Shown: in pieces, positions 1 to 6,149 of the stretch
Position numbering within the stretch: the first letter of the stretch is position 1
How the letters are laid out: every line of letters begins with the position of its first letter
NCBI GenBank assembly: GCA_030064795.1
Contig: JASJEI010000422.1
Coordinates: 1 to 8,196, forward strand
Direction of reading: 5' to 3'
DNA length: 8,196 bases
Source: Pleurocapsa sp. MO_226.B13
GTDB lineage: Bacteria; Cyanobacteriota; Cyanobacteriia; Cyanobacteriales; Xenococcaceae
The notes under the pieces: model-generated
Database searches by the model: none
Told to the model about the DNA's origin: nothing
Seen by the model: only the letters and a program-made list of their open reading frames with translations
Position numbers and translations under genes: made by a program

Positions 1-1
1 T

Positions 2-1816
2 GGTATCGAAGATGTAGTAAATAAAACTCCCGCACAACTATTCCCACCAGACATAGCAACAGCAGTCGAACAACAATATCGTCACTGTGTTGAAGCAGCA
101 AAGACTGTTTGTTACGAAGAATGTTTGTCCTTTAAAGGTAAGGATAGCTGGTGGCTAACTACCCTTAATCCCTTACCAGACGAAACAGGCAGGATCTACC
201 GCATTATTGGTACGAGTCTCAATATTAGCGATCGCAAACAGGCAGAACTTGAATTAGACAAAGAAAAGAATTTTTTACAAACACTTTTAAATAATTTATC
301 CGACGGCATTGTGGTTTGTGACGAAAAAGGTGTATTAACTCTATTTAATCGAGCTACCAAAGAATTTCACGGACTTCCTCAGCAAGCTATTTCCGCCGAC
401 AAATGGGCAGATTATTACGATCTTTATTTGCCCGATGGCAAAACCAAAATGTCTCCAGAAGATATCCCTCTATTTCGGGCATTGCAGGGAGAATCTGTCA
501 GGGACGTAGAAATGATGATTATTCCCAAACAAGGAAAACCCCGAACCATCCTGGCTAATAGCGATCCAATTATCGATCGCCACGGTCAAAAAATTGGTGC
601 GATCGCTGCGATGCGAGATATTAGCGAACGAGTGCAAGCAGAAACTGAATTGGCACGAGAAAGAGTATTTATCAAAGCCATGCTCGAGAATCTCTCCGAT
701 GGGATCGTCGCCTGCGATCGCCACGGTATTTTGGCTTTATTTAATCAAGCCAGTCAAGAATTTTTTGGTGTCCCCCAAAAACCGCTTCCGCCCGAAAAAT
801 GGGCAGAACACTATAGTCTTTATGATGCTGAGGGAAAAAATCACTTAAAACAAGCAGAAATTCCTCTATTTAGAGCATTTTCAGGAGAAACTTTCACGAA
901 TGCGGAATTAATGGCAATTCCCAAAAATGGCAAGCCTCGTACTCTGTTGACTAATGGGAGTCCGATTATCGACTCCAAAGGAGTTAAATTAGGGGCAGTA
1001 GTCGCAGTAAGAGATATCAGCGAACGCAAACAGGCAGAACAAGCGTTGGCAAATTTGAACGAGGAATTAGAAGCCAGAGTCAAGCAACGCACCTCTCAAT
1101 TAGAACAACTTAACGCTTTATTATTGAAAACCACTACTGCCCTAGAAAAACGCAATCAAGAATTAGATCGGTTTTCTTATATTGTTTCTCACGATCTCAA
1201 AGCACCATTAAGGGCGATCTCTAATCTTTCAGAATGGATTGAAGAAGACTTGGCAGATAGATTAGATGATGATAGCAGGCACAATATGAACCTGCTGCGG
1301 GGTAGGGTTTGTCGCCTAGAAAACCTAATTAATGGCTTGTTGGCATATTCCCGTATTGGTAGATTTCAACACGAACCTCAGATGGTAGCGGTAGGAGAAA
1401 TGATTGCAGAAATTATTGATTCTTTGGATCTTGGCGATCGCTATCGAGTCGAGATTCAAGGAGAAATGCCTACTTTTGTGACTCAACTCGTACCTCTACA
1501 GCAAGTATTTAGTAATTTAATTACCAATGCGATCGAACATAGCGACTGCGATCTGATGGGTAAAATTACAATTTCAGTTGTAGAACAAGATAGTTACTAC
1601 GAGTTTGCTGTAGCTGATAACGGTAAAGGTATCGATCCTAAATACCACGACAGAATATTTGATATTTTCCAGACATTACAATCAAAAGACCTTACCAATA
1701 GTACTGGAATTGGTTTATCTATTGTCAAAAAAGCCGTAGAAAACCAAGGGGGAAAAATCAGAGTAATATCTCAACTTGGTCGGGGTAGCACTTTTTGTTT
1801 TACTTGGCGCAAGTAG
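2..1816 (+). CDS. Multi-PAS/PAC sensor histidine kinase, 5' end missing
   Basis: The frame is open from the window edge, so the gene starts outside; a TTG at 125 is only an internal codon. Counting the codon at nt 2 as residue 1, the first ~85 residues are the end of a PAS domain with a PAC motif (SWWLTTLNPLPDETGRIYRI). Two tandem PAS/PAC domains follow at about residues 91-213 (nt 272) and 223-345 (nt 668), then a Glu/Lys/Leu-rich coiled-coil linker. The HisKA domain has the phospho-acceptor His in FSYIVSHDLKAPLRA (His codon 1190-1192). The HATPase domain shows an N box (NLITNAIEHS, nt 1514), a G1 box (DNGKG, nt 1616) and a G2 box (GIGLS, nt 1706), so it appears catalytically intact. Proteins of this type autophosphorylate on His and pass phosphate to a response regulator; none is encoded here. 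No transmembrane segment is visible in this part. The ligand is unknown and no heme, flavin or bilin site was recognised. Confidence 0.93.
   Translation, partial: GIEDVVNKTPAQLFPPDIATAVEQQYRHCVEAAKTVCYEECLSFKGKDSWWLTTLNPLPDETGRIYRIIGTSLNISDRKQAELELDKEKNFLQTLLNNLSDGIVVCDEKGVLTLFNRATKEFHGLPQQAISADKWADYYDLYLPDGKTKMSPEDIPLFRALQGESVRDVEMMIIPKQGKPRTILANSDPIIDRHGQKIGAIAAMRDISERVQAETELARERVFIKAMLENLSDGIVACDRHGILALFNQASQEFFGVPQKPLPPEKWAEHYSLYDAEGKNHLKQAEIPLFRAFSGETFTNAELMAIPKNGKPRTLLTNGSPIIDSKGVKLGAVVAVRDISERKQAEQALANLNEELEARVKQRTSQLEQLNALLLKTTTALEKRNQELDRFSYIVSHDLKAPLRAISNLSEWIEEDLADRLDDDSRHNMNLLRGRVCRLENLINGLLAYSRIGRFQHEPQMVAVGEMIAEIIDSLDLGDRYRVEIQGEMPTFVTQLVPLQQVFSNLITNAIEHSDCDLMGKITISVVEQDSYYEFAVADNGKGIDPKYHDRIFDIFQTLQSKDLTNSTGIGLSIVKKAVENQGGKIRVISQLGRGSTFCFTWRK
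272..1060 (+). repeat. Tandem duplication of a PAS/PAC domain inside the kinase
   Basis: Two consecutive PAS/PAC units start at nt 272 and nt 668, a spacing of exactly 396 nt (132 codons), and align without gaps. By eye slightly more than half of the amino acids are identical. Shared blocks include NLSDGIV, the IPLFRA segment, GKPRT, PIID and RDISER-QAE. This is an in-frame tandem duplication that has since diverged. Confidence 0.8.
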
Positions 1817-2063
1817 ACAGAGAGATTCGTTTTCGTATTTATTCTTCTGTTGAATTTTCGATCGAGACAAAGCGATCGCCTGGATTTTTTTTAGACACTC
1901 GATCGTTACTACATATCCTTTTCTCGATCGCCAAAATTTCGAGTGGGATGCGAAGTAACAAAATATCAGTAGAAATTCCGCGATCTTACGGTTTAAAAGT
2001 ATTGCGATACATATCTTAATGTTAGGTGAGGACACTGAAATAAAACTTTTAATATGCCTTATT

Positions 2064-2085
2064 GCATCAAGCAATAACTTGATGC
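2064..2085. repeat. Perfect 8-bp inverted repeat (hairpin)
   Basis: The arms gcatcaag (2064-2071) and cttgatgc (2078-2085) are perfectly complementary with a 6-nt loop. No T-run follows on either strand, so it does not look like a standard intrinsic terminator, and it lies ~250 nt past the kinase stop codon. It could be an RNA-processing hairpin or a protein site; its role is unknown. Confidence 0.4.
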
Positions 2086-2219
2086 TACTTTCGGATTTAG
2101 CTTGTCAATAAGCTGGAATAGCTATAAGCACAGCAGTTTAGAAAGAATTTTTCTGCCAGCTAAATCTGCCAGTTTAATGGTTGCAGAAACTTTTCTCAAC
2201 CAAGATTAGAAAATCAAGA

Positions 2220-2240
2220 AATAGTCGATAAATAGTCGAT
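2220..2240 (+). promoter_or_regulatory. Direct repeat with 11-bp period upstream of small ORF
   Basis: The 10-mer aatagtcgat occurs at 2220-2229 and again at 2231-2240, one helical turn apart. It ends nine bases before a TAATAA sequence (2250-2255) that could serve as a poor -10 box. It lies 37 bp before the ATG at 2278. Direct repeats with this spacing are typical of response-regulator sites, but nothing here names the regulator. Confidence 0.25.
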
Positions 2241-2277
2241 CGAGCTGTCTAATAAAGTTACTTTAATCGTTAAAATC

Positions 2278-2490
2278 ATGGAAATTCAATCTGTAATCAG
2301 CATCAAAAATTGCATTCTGATGGTTTACCAGTCTACTGAGACAGCATTTCGGTTTGATATTATCGATTCGAGTGGTAAGTGTTATATCTGCCCCCATAGC
2401 TTTTCTAGTATAAATAGTGCAGAACTTATGGCTATTTCGATTATTGTTCAGGTAATTAGTCACATCGGGCAAGATAATGCCAGAGAGTAA
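2278..2490 (+). CDS. Small protein of unknown function (70 aa)
   Basis: I do not recognise this protein. It runs from an ATG at 2278 to a TAA at 2488-2490. The sequence is mixed hydrophobic/polar, with two Cys in the segment SGKCYICPHSF at about residues 32-42, and no signal peptide or obvious membrane helix. The middle part (YQSTETAFRFDIIDSSGK) reads like a small beta-rich domain rather than random translation, which is why I keep it. No Shine-Dalgarno sequence precedes the ATG. An open frame on the opposite strand (2263-2472) overlaps it almost fully but looks less protein-like. It stands alone, converging with queE, whose stop lies 61 bp downstream. Confidence 0.45.
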   Translation: MEIQSVISIKNCILMVYQSTETAFRFDIIDSSGKCYICPHSFSSINSAELMAISIIVQVISHIGQDNARE

Positions 2491-2551
2491 TCTTTTCTGC
2501 TCTAGATTTACTCTGATTTACCGATTTTCTGTGGTCAACTCAAGCAAAAAT

Positions 2552-3187
2552 CTATCGAATTTGCAATAATTTATGAGTTTGCAAACTGATACGCCATCTA
2601 GAATGTTGCAGAACATAGTTAAAAATCAAGTCTCGACTGGCGGGAGAATTCCATTCTGGTTGTAAATAAAGCCTAGCCGTTTCTGGAATTAGCATTGATT
2701 GTTGTTCGGCCCACCTTAGATCGTACTCATTCTTAACAACTACTTTTAGTTCATTAGTCTGACTATAGATACTGCTGTGGGGAGGTTTAAATTGCTTGGG
2801 AGAAAATGTTACCCAGTCAAAATCGCCACTAAAAGGATGTGCGCCAGAAGTCTCTAAATGAATCTGCATTCCTGCATTGCGTAATGCTGTAGTCAGAGGA
2901 AATAGATCGTGCATCAGGGGTTCTCCTCCCGTAATGACTACAATTGCGGGACTGGCTTGTTTGGTGGCGGTGACTAACTCCGAGATCGATCTTTGGGGAT
3001 GACTGTTTGAATTCCACGAGTGTTTGGTATCACACCAAGGACAATGTACATCACATCCCCCCAAACGAATAAAAAAGGCACTCACTCCCGTCCAATAGCC
3101 TTCCCCCTGAACGGAGTGAAAGGTTTCGACAATTGGATAGGTAACAGTTTTGCTAGCGGTGTTCGAGGTGTTGAAATTTGGATTCAT
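2552..3187 (-). CDS. queE: 7-carboxy-7-deazaguanine synthase QueE
   Basis: QueE is a radical-SAM enzyme that converts 6-carboxy-5,6,7,8-tetrahydropterin to 7-carboxy-7-deazaguanine (CDG), the ring contraction on the way to preQ0 and queuosine in tRNA. The family hallmarks are visible in the 211 residues. The substrate-side motif is VETFHSVQGEGYWTG (residues 20-34). The 4Fe-4S ligands are Cys45, Cys49 and Cys52 in GGCDVHCPWCDTKHSW, the CX3CX2C pattern. The SAM-binding motif is GGEP (87-90), followed by LETSG. The length is normal for the short bacterial type. The ATG at 3187-3185 overlaps the stop codon of the MarR gene (ATGA) and has no Shine-Dalgarno of its own, so translation is probably coupled. 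No other queuosine gene (queC, queD, queF, folE) is in the window. Confidence 0.93.
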   Translation of the reverse strand: MNPNFNTSNTASKTVTYPIVETFHSVQGEGYWTGVSAFFIRLGGCDVHCPWCDTKHSWNSNSHPQRSISELVTATKQASPAIVVITGGEPLMHDLFPLTTALRNAGMQIHLETSGAHPFSGDFDWVTFSPKQFKPPHSSIYSQTNELKVVVKNEYDLRWAEQQSMLIPETARLYLQPEWNSPASRDLIFNYVLQHSRWRISLQTHKLLQIR

Positions 3188-3615
3188 TTATTTATAGATC
3201 TTGTTATCTTGAAAAGAACAGAACGATCTTGATGCTCGATTAGTTGCTCAACTTGTTCTTGAGCTTTTGACCACGAGCGACTAGCTTGAAGAATTTGTCT
3301 TTTTCCTGCTTCCGTCAACGCAACAGTTTGAATTCTTCCTGCGTCGCTATAGCTAGCCTCAAGCCATTCTTTTTTAATCATACGCTCTAATCCTCTACTC
3401 AAAGTTGATTTTTCCAAATTTAGTGTAGAGCTTATAATCTGTGGTGATGCTTCTCCTAAATTGGCGATCGCTACTAGAATTGTGAATTGGCTGATTTTTA
3501 GTCCATAAGGACGCAATTGAGTATCGTATATTCTCGATACAGATCTATCCAATTGTCTGACTTGGGAAGCGACGCATTTATCTGAAATCTCTCTGGCTAA
3601 TTCTTTAATATCCAT
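3184..3615 (-). CDS. MarR-family winged-helix transcriptional regulator
   Basis: This 143-residue protein has the size and order of a MarR regulator. An N-terminal dimerisation helix contains LRPYGLKISQFTILVAIA. The helix-turn-helix is at about residues 57-82 (SPQIISSTLNLEKSTLSRGL), and the wing has the family D-x-G-R turn (DAGRIQTVALTEAGK, residues 91-105). A C-terminal helix follows. MarR proteins are dimeric repressors that bind palindromes and release them on binding phenolics or on Cys oxidation. The only Cys is Cys14 in the first helix, which could be a redox switch, but that is inference. Its likely target is the palindrome pair at 4371-4406 in front of the neighbouring membrane-protein gene. 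The start is the ATG at 3615-3613, with no clear Shine-Dalgarno. The stop overlaps the queE start by 4 nt. Confidence 0.88.
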   Translation of the reverse strand: MDIKELAREISDKCVASQVRQLDRSVSRIYDTQLRPYGLKISQFTILVAIANLGEASPQIISSTLNLEKSTLSRGLERMIKKEWLEASYSDAGRIQTVALTEAGKRQILQASRSWSKAQEQVEQLIEHQDRSVLFKITRSINK

Positions 3616-3708
3616 GAGTTTTTATTCGGCAATTTTATCTAAAATATAAAAAACGATCCAAATTAACTTACTTTCAATTTTCTGATTCTCTAGTCTTCCC
3701 GTCAGCTA

Positions 3709-3748
3709 ACCAAGGGCAAATATTTAAGTATTTCATATTCCCCTTGGT
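3709..3748. repeat. Inverted repeat between membrane-protein gene and MarR gene
   Basis: The arms accaaggg (3709-3716) and cccttggt (3741-3748) are perfectly complementary, with a 24-nt AT-rich loop. It lies just past the stop of the membrane-protein gene and ~95 bp before the MarR start, both on the minus strand. No T-run follows, so a terminator is doubtful. It may be a weak attenuating hairpin or part of the MarR promoter. Confidence 0.3.
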
Positions 3749-3759
3749 AGAACTCAATT

Positions 3760-4344
3760 TTATCTTCTCAACAAGGTATCAATAGCCATCCAGCTTAATG
3801 CCCCAGTAATACAAACTCCGTACAGAGGAATTAATACTAAAGGAAAAGTAGCAATATTCTCCATCAACGGCACCTGAAGAACAGTAAAGGCGATACCCGT
3901 TCCCACCGCGACAATAAAATCAAGTAAGCTGAAAATATGAAACGCAATATATTTGTATTTGCTTGGTTTCCAGATTAAAACTATGGGAACTGCAAAGCCT
4001 ACTGCTAAATCGCCATAGCCAGCATTGATTACAAACTGTTCTGGTAAAAGATTGTGGCTACCATAATCAAGAAAAGTAAAACCAGCTAAGATCCGCCATA
4101 GGTGAAAAAGAGTTAGGTGTACTGGATCGAGCGAACGAATATAGTTTTGAAAAGCAGCATGACGATAGTAAAGCAAAACAGGAAGAGTTATTCCTAGAGT
4201 TGCCAAAATTCCGACACTAGGTAAAGGCAGTTTGGTAAATAAATCATAGTATCCAGCTAGAAAAACTATTCCAGCCCACACCGTCAGAATAAATGCAAAC
4301 CACCTTTCTACTGTTTTATTGTTTGATATCGCTGTACTATTCAT
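3760..4344 (-). CDS. Six-helix integral membrane protein of unknown function
   Basis: The 194-residue product is strongly hydrophobic, with about six predicted membrane helices at roughly residues 15-35, 43-60, 76-95, 110-126, 132-156 and 165-190. Conserved-looking loop features are YYDLFTKLP after helix 1, the segment IRSLDPVHLTLFHLWRIL (69-86) and NAGYGDLAVGFAVP (107-120). It resembles uncharacterised bacterial inner-membrane proteins of the same length, but I cannot attach a function. The start is ATG 4344-4342 with AGGTGA (4354-4349) six bases upstream as ribosome binding site. The gene is followed after 144 bp by the MarR gene on the same strand and preceded by two palindromes likely bound by that regulator. 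A MarR-repressed membrane protein suggests a role in stress or small-molecule handling, which is inference only. Confidence 0.85.
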   Translation of the reverse strand: MNSTAISNNKTVERWFAFILTVWAGIVFLAGYYDLFTKLPLPSVGILATLGITLPVLLYYRHAAFQNYIRSLDPVHLTLFHLWRILAGFTFLDYGSHNLLPEQFVINAGYGDLAVGFAVPIVLIWKPSKYKYIAFHIFSLLDFIVAVGTGIAFTVLQVPLMENIATFPLVLIPLYGVCITGALSWMAIDTLLRR

Positions 4345-4370
4345 AGAATCACCTACTATTGTAGATCAAG

Positions 4371-4406
4371 AGTTGTATATACAACTTAATAGTTGCATAT
4401 ACAACT
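4371..4406. promoter_or_regulatory. Two palindromic operators, probable MarR binding sites
   Basis: AGTTGTATATACAACT at 4371-4386 is a perfect 16-bp palindrome. AGTTGCATATACAACT at 4391-4406 is the same with one changed base. The copies are 20 bp apart, about two helical turns, so two dimers would bind the same DNA face. The pair sits 27-62 bp before the membrane-protein start codon, between a TTGACA box and the ribosome binding site, where bound repressor would block transcription. Size and symmetry suit MarR-family dimers, and a MarR gene is the next gene downstream. Confidence 0.7.
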
Positions 4407-4418
4407 TGCTTTTGTCAA
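4389..4418 (-). promoter_or_regulatory. Candidate sigma-70-type promoter of the membrane-protein gene
   Basis: On the minus strand a perfect -35 hexamer TTGACA lies at 4418-4413. An 18-bp spacer leads to AACTAT (4394-4389), only a weak -10. The -35 match is the main support. The spacer and -10 region overlap the right-hand palindrome, as expected for a repressed promoter. Confidence 0.4.
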
Positions 4419-4447
4419 TAAATTGATTACTGTAGTGATCCTAAATG

Positions 4448-4461
4448 AGGTCAGGGGTCAG
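4448..4461 (+). repeat. Two tandem 7-mers (RGGTCAG)
   Basis: aggtcag (4448-4454) is followed directly by gggtcag (4455-4461). It resembles remnants of the short tandem 7-base repeats (GGGGTCA-like) that are common between cyanobacterial genes. With only two units it may be chance. Confidence 0.25.
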
Positions 4462-4553
4462 AAGCGTTGAAAAATCGTTTGAGATCCGAGGACTCGGTAT
4501 CCATAATTTGACTCGTCGAACTCAGGTTAAGGAGAACCTTGTTAGCTGCTTGA

Positions 4554-5603
4554 TTAACTGGCAGCATTTTCCCGACATAAGCGCGTATTGGGGTGATCCG
4601 CTCCTAAAGTTTTCTCAAAGATGGTCAGTGCTTGGGCAAACAGTTCCTTTGCTTGGTTAGTTTTTCCGCTTTGCTCGAGCAAAACAGCCAAATTATTGAG
4701 GCTAATGCCGATGTCAGGATGCTCTTCACCAAACAGCTTTTGTTTAAGCGCTAATGCTCTTCGGTAAGCTGGTTCTGCCTGTTGTAGTTCTCCTTTTGCC
4801 TGGAGAGAAGCAGCCAGGTTGTTGAGATTAATTGCTACTTCATAGTGTTCAAGCCGCTGCTCAAAAAAGGCAATGGCTTGTTCAAATAGAGAAATCGCTT
4901 CATCCCACTGCTTCAGTCCGTGTAAAATTGAACCCAGGGCGGCTCCATCGGCTATAGTTTTGGGATGTTGCTTGCCTAAAAGTTCGACGTGGAGTTGATA
5001 AGATTTACGAGCCAGGGGTTCTGCTACCGAGTAACAGCAACGGGAATGTTCTAGTCCCGCCAGGTTATGGTAGATGGTCGCTACTTTGAAGTGATGCTCG
5101 CCGTACTGCTCGATGAATGCTGACAACAGGTACTGATACAGTTGTTCGGCAGCATCAAATTTACCCCAGTACTTGTAAAGAATTGCAAGCTCGTTGACTA
5201 AGTTGCCCCACCGTAGCTGGTGAGTTAAACCTTGGCTTTCTGCCAGGTGAATCCCCCGTAGATAGATTTGTTCCGCTTGGGCATAGTGTCCCAGAATGCG
5301 CTCGATTCTCCCCAGGTTGGCGAGAGTGGCTAACTCTAGGGAAATCCCAGCACTCAGAGACAGTTGCTCCTTAGCTGCTTCCAGGGAACTCAGGGCAGCT
5401 TGAACATAAGTGCTTGCCTCGTCATAACGCGCCTGCGCCTCTAAGATAGTTGCTAGGCGATTTTGCCAGCTAACTTGCTCTGGGAGACTAGTGGAATTAG
5501 CTAGGTTCTGACGGCACAGTGCTTCAGCTTCACTGTAGCGTTGCTCGGTTTCGAGGCGAGTAATCCGTTTGAGGTTAGGTATCGGTTTTAGGTTGCCGTT
5601 CAT
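4554..5603 (-). CDS. Tetratricopeptide-repeat protein (kinesin-light-chain type)
   Basis: The 349 residues are almost entirely helical TPR units. The N-terminal half has shorter units (RYSEAEALCRQNLA, ARYDEASTYVQAAL, GHYAQAEQIYLRGI, GKFDAAEQLYQYLL). The C-terminal half has ~42-residue kinesin-light-chain-like units marked by GKQHPKT, GEEHPDI and GADHPNT and by NNLAxxL helices. There is no signal peptide, membrane helix, CHAT or kinase domain, so a soluble protein-protein scaffold is likely. The start ATG at 5603-5601 overlaps the stop of the upstream peptide gene (ATGA). A GGAGG motif (5617-5613) inside that gene provides a ribosome site about nine bases away. Placed as the last gene of the sigma-factor/peptide cluster, it could bind the peptides or act on the sigma factor; this is inference. 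Confidence 0.87.
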   Translation of the reverse strand: MNGNLKPIPNLKRITRLETEQRYSEAEALCRQNLANSTSLPEQVSWQNRLATILEAQARYDEASTYVQAALSSLEAAKEQLSLSAGISLELATLANLGRIERILGHYAQAEQIYLRGIHLAESQGLTHQLRWGNLVNELAILYKYWGKFDAAEQLYQYLLSAFIEQYGEHHFKVATIYHNLAGLEHSRCCYSVAEPLARKSYQLHVELLGKQHPKTIADGAALGSILHGLKQWDEAISLFEQAIAFFEQRLEHYEVAINLNNLAASLQAKGELQQAEPAYRRALALKQKLFGEEHPDIGISLNNLAVLLEQSGKTNQAKELFAQALTIFEKTLGADHPNTRLCRENAAS

Positions 5604-5851
5604 GGTGTTAACCCTCCAGGCTGAATCGATGTAGAAGATCGGATATTGAGTTGCGCGCTACCGAGCATTGTCTCGTTGTGGTTACCACCGCACTTCCACT
5701 CTGGGCAACCATCATCGTCGCTAGCACCTGCCGCGATCGCCTCCAGTTGAGCTGGAGTCAGTTCCCCTTCCTCTTGGACCAAGGACTTGTGTGGGCGGGG
5801 TTGTTCTGGGGTGGCAATGGCAGTAAGCTTTTCTTGTTTTTGCTCAGACAT
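5600..5851 (-). CDS. Leader-bearing small peptide B (RiPP/bacteriocin precursor-like, 83 aa)
   Basis: This is a paralogue of the peptide encoded at 5880-6083. Residues 1-42 resemble a leader: MSEQKQEKLTAIATPEQPRP near the start and ELTPAQLEAIAAG before the core, where Ala-Gly replaces the usual Gly-Gly. The core holds an acidic DDD, a short Cys pair CPEWKC, then GGNHNETMLGSAQL, and ends with an extra tail of about 16 residues (Ser/Thr/Pro/Gly-rich) absent from the paralogue. Leaders of the form L(S/T)xxELxxIxGG direct peptides to C39-type peptidase transporters or modification enzymes in known systems; that this one does so is inference. The ATG at 5851-5849 is preceded by AAGGAGGT with a 4-nt gap, a very strong ribosome site. 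The stop overlaps the TPR start. The family of the core is not one I recognise. Confidence 0.8.
   Translation of the reverse strand: MSEQKQEKLTAIATPEQPRPHKSLVQEEGELTPAQLEAIAAGASDDDGCPEWKCGGNHNETMLGSAQLNIRSSTSIQPGGLTP
5650..5689 (-). repeat. Core repeat, copy in peptide B
   Basis: Forty bases that match 5897-5936 at 37 positions by direct comparison. They encode the end of GGNHNETMLGSAQL in peptide B. Two differences are silent and one changes Leu to Ile. Confidence 0.85.
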
Positions 5852-5879
5852 GATTACCTCCTTCCATCTCTTTGGAGTC

Positions 5880-6083
5880 TCAATTGTGGATTAAGAGTTG
5901 TGCGCTACCGATCATTGTCTCGTTGTGGTTACCGCCCCAGCCACCAGTACCTGTGTCACCGCCAGCGATCGCTTCGAGTTGTGCTTGAGTCAGTTTCCCT
6001 TCAACTTGAACAAAGGGCTTGTGTTGACGGGGTTTTTCTGGTGTTGTAGTAGCAGTTAACTTTTCTAGCTTGGGTTTAAACAT
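5880..6083 (-). CDS. Leader-bearing small peptide A (RiPP/bacteriocin precursor-like, 67 aa)
   Basis: The N-terminal part is Lys/Thr/Pro-rich with TPEKPRQHKPFVQVEGK and ends KLTQAQLEAIAGG (to about residue 42), a good match to double-glycine leader peptides. The remaining ~25 residues form a Gly-rich core with one Trp (TGTGGWGG), then NHNETMIGSAQL and a short LIHN end; there is no Cys. The core block is shared with peptide B almost base for base. The ATG at 6083-6081 has AAGGAG (6096-6091) seven bases upstream. It follows the sigma-factor gene by 66 bp and precedes peptide B by 28 bp, so all are probably on one transcript. Expected fate is export after cleavage at Gly-Gly, but no transporter or modifying enzyme lies in the window. 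It could also be a non-secreted small regulatory protein. Confidence 0.8.
   Translation of the reverse strand: MFKPKLEKLTATTTPEKPRQHKPFVQVEGKLTQAQLEAIAGGDTGTGGWGGNHNETMIGSAQLLIHN
5897..5936 (-). repeat. Core repeat, copy in peptide A
   Basis: Partner of the 40-base repeat at 5650-5689, lying 247 bp away in the same orientation. It encodes the GGNHNETMIGSAQL part of peptide A. Leader regions of the two genes are also related but less conserved, and the segment between leader and core is not alignable. Confidence 0.85.
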
Positions 6084-6149
6084 GTCTTTTCTCCTTTAGA
6101 GAACATCCGTTTCAACCCTATAGACGGAGGACTCGGCAAAAAGACGCAT

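Larger units (their letters stand above)
1817..2277. other. 461-bp stretch with no convincing gene
   Basis: Both strands hold only short frames that look random (serine/isoleucine-rich, overlapping each other). The stretch contains four CGATCG hexamers within 72 bp (1859, 1873, 1900, 1925), one of them a full HIP1 site at 1872-1879. It also has an 8-bp hairpin at 2064-2085 and an 11-bp-period direct repeat at 2220-2240. It probably holds the kinase 3' flank and the upstream region of the small ORF at 2278. Confidence 0.6.

Noticed and set aside
470..1092. Open frames on the opposite strand or in other frames inside the kinase (470-724, 594-848, 841-1092)
   Set aside because: They overlap a clearly conserved kinase frame and show no recognisable domain; they are by-products of its codon use.
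125..1816. TTG at 125 as the start of the histidine kinase
   Set aside because: The frame is open back to the window edge and encodes a normal PAS domain before this codon, so the start lies outside the window.
2263..2472. Minus-strand 69-aa frame opposite the small ORF
   Set aside because: Its composition (NYLNNNRNSHK) is less protein-like than the plus-strand frame and it has no ribosome site. The choice is not certain.
4470..4497. Hairpin ccgag/ctcgg (4486-4497) followed by TTTTT on the minus strand as terminator of the TPR gene
   Set aside because: The loop is only two bases unless the stem is shortened to four pairs, and the T-run starts 11 nt after the stem, too far for a standard intrinsic terminator.
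4445..4660. Plus-strand 71-aa frame
   Set aside because: It covers the TPR gene 3' end and its flank, has no recognisable feature and no ribosome site.
5651..6049. Plus-strand 132-aa frame across both peptide genes
   Set aside because: It is antisense to two genes with strong ribosome sites and a shared conserved core. Its Leu/Arg/Cys-rich product looks like an artefact.
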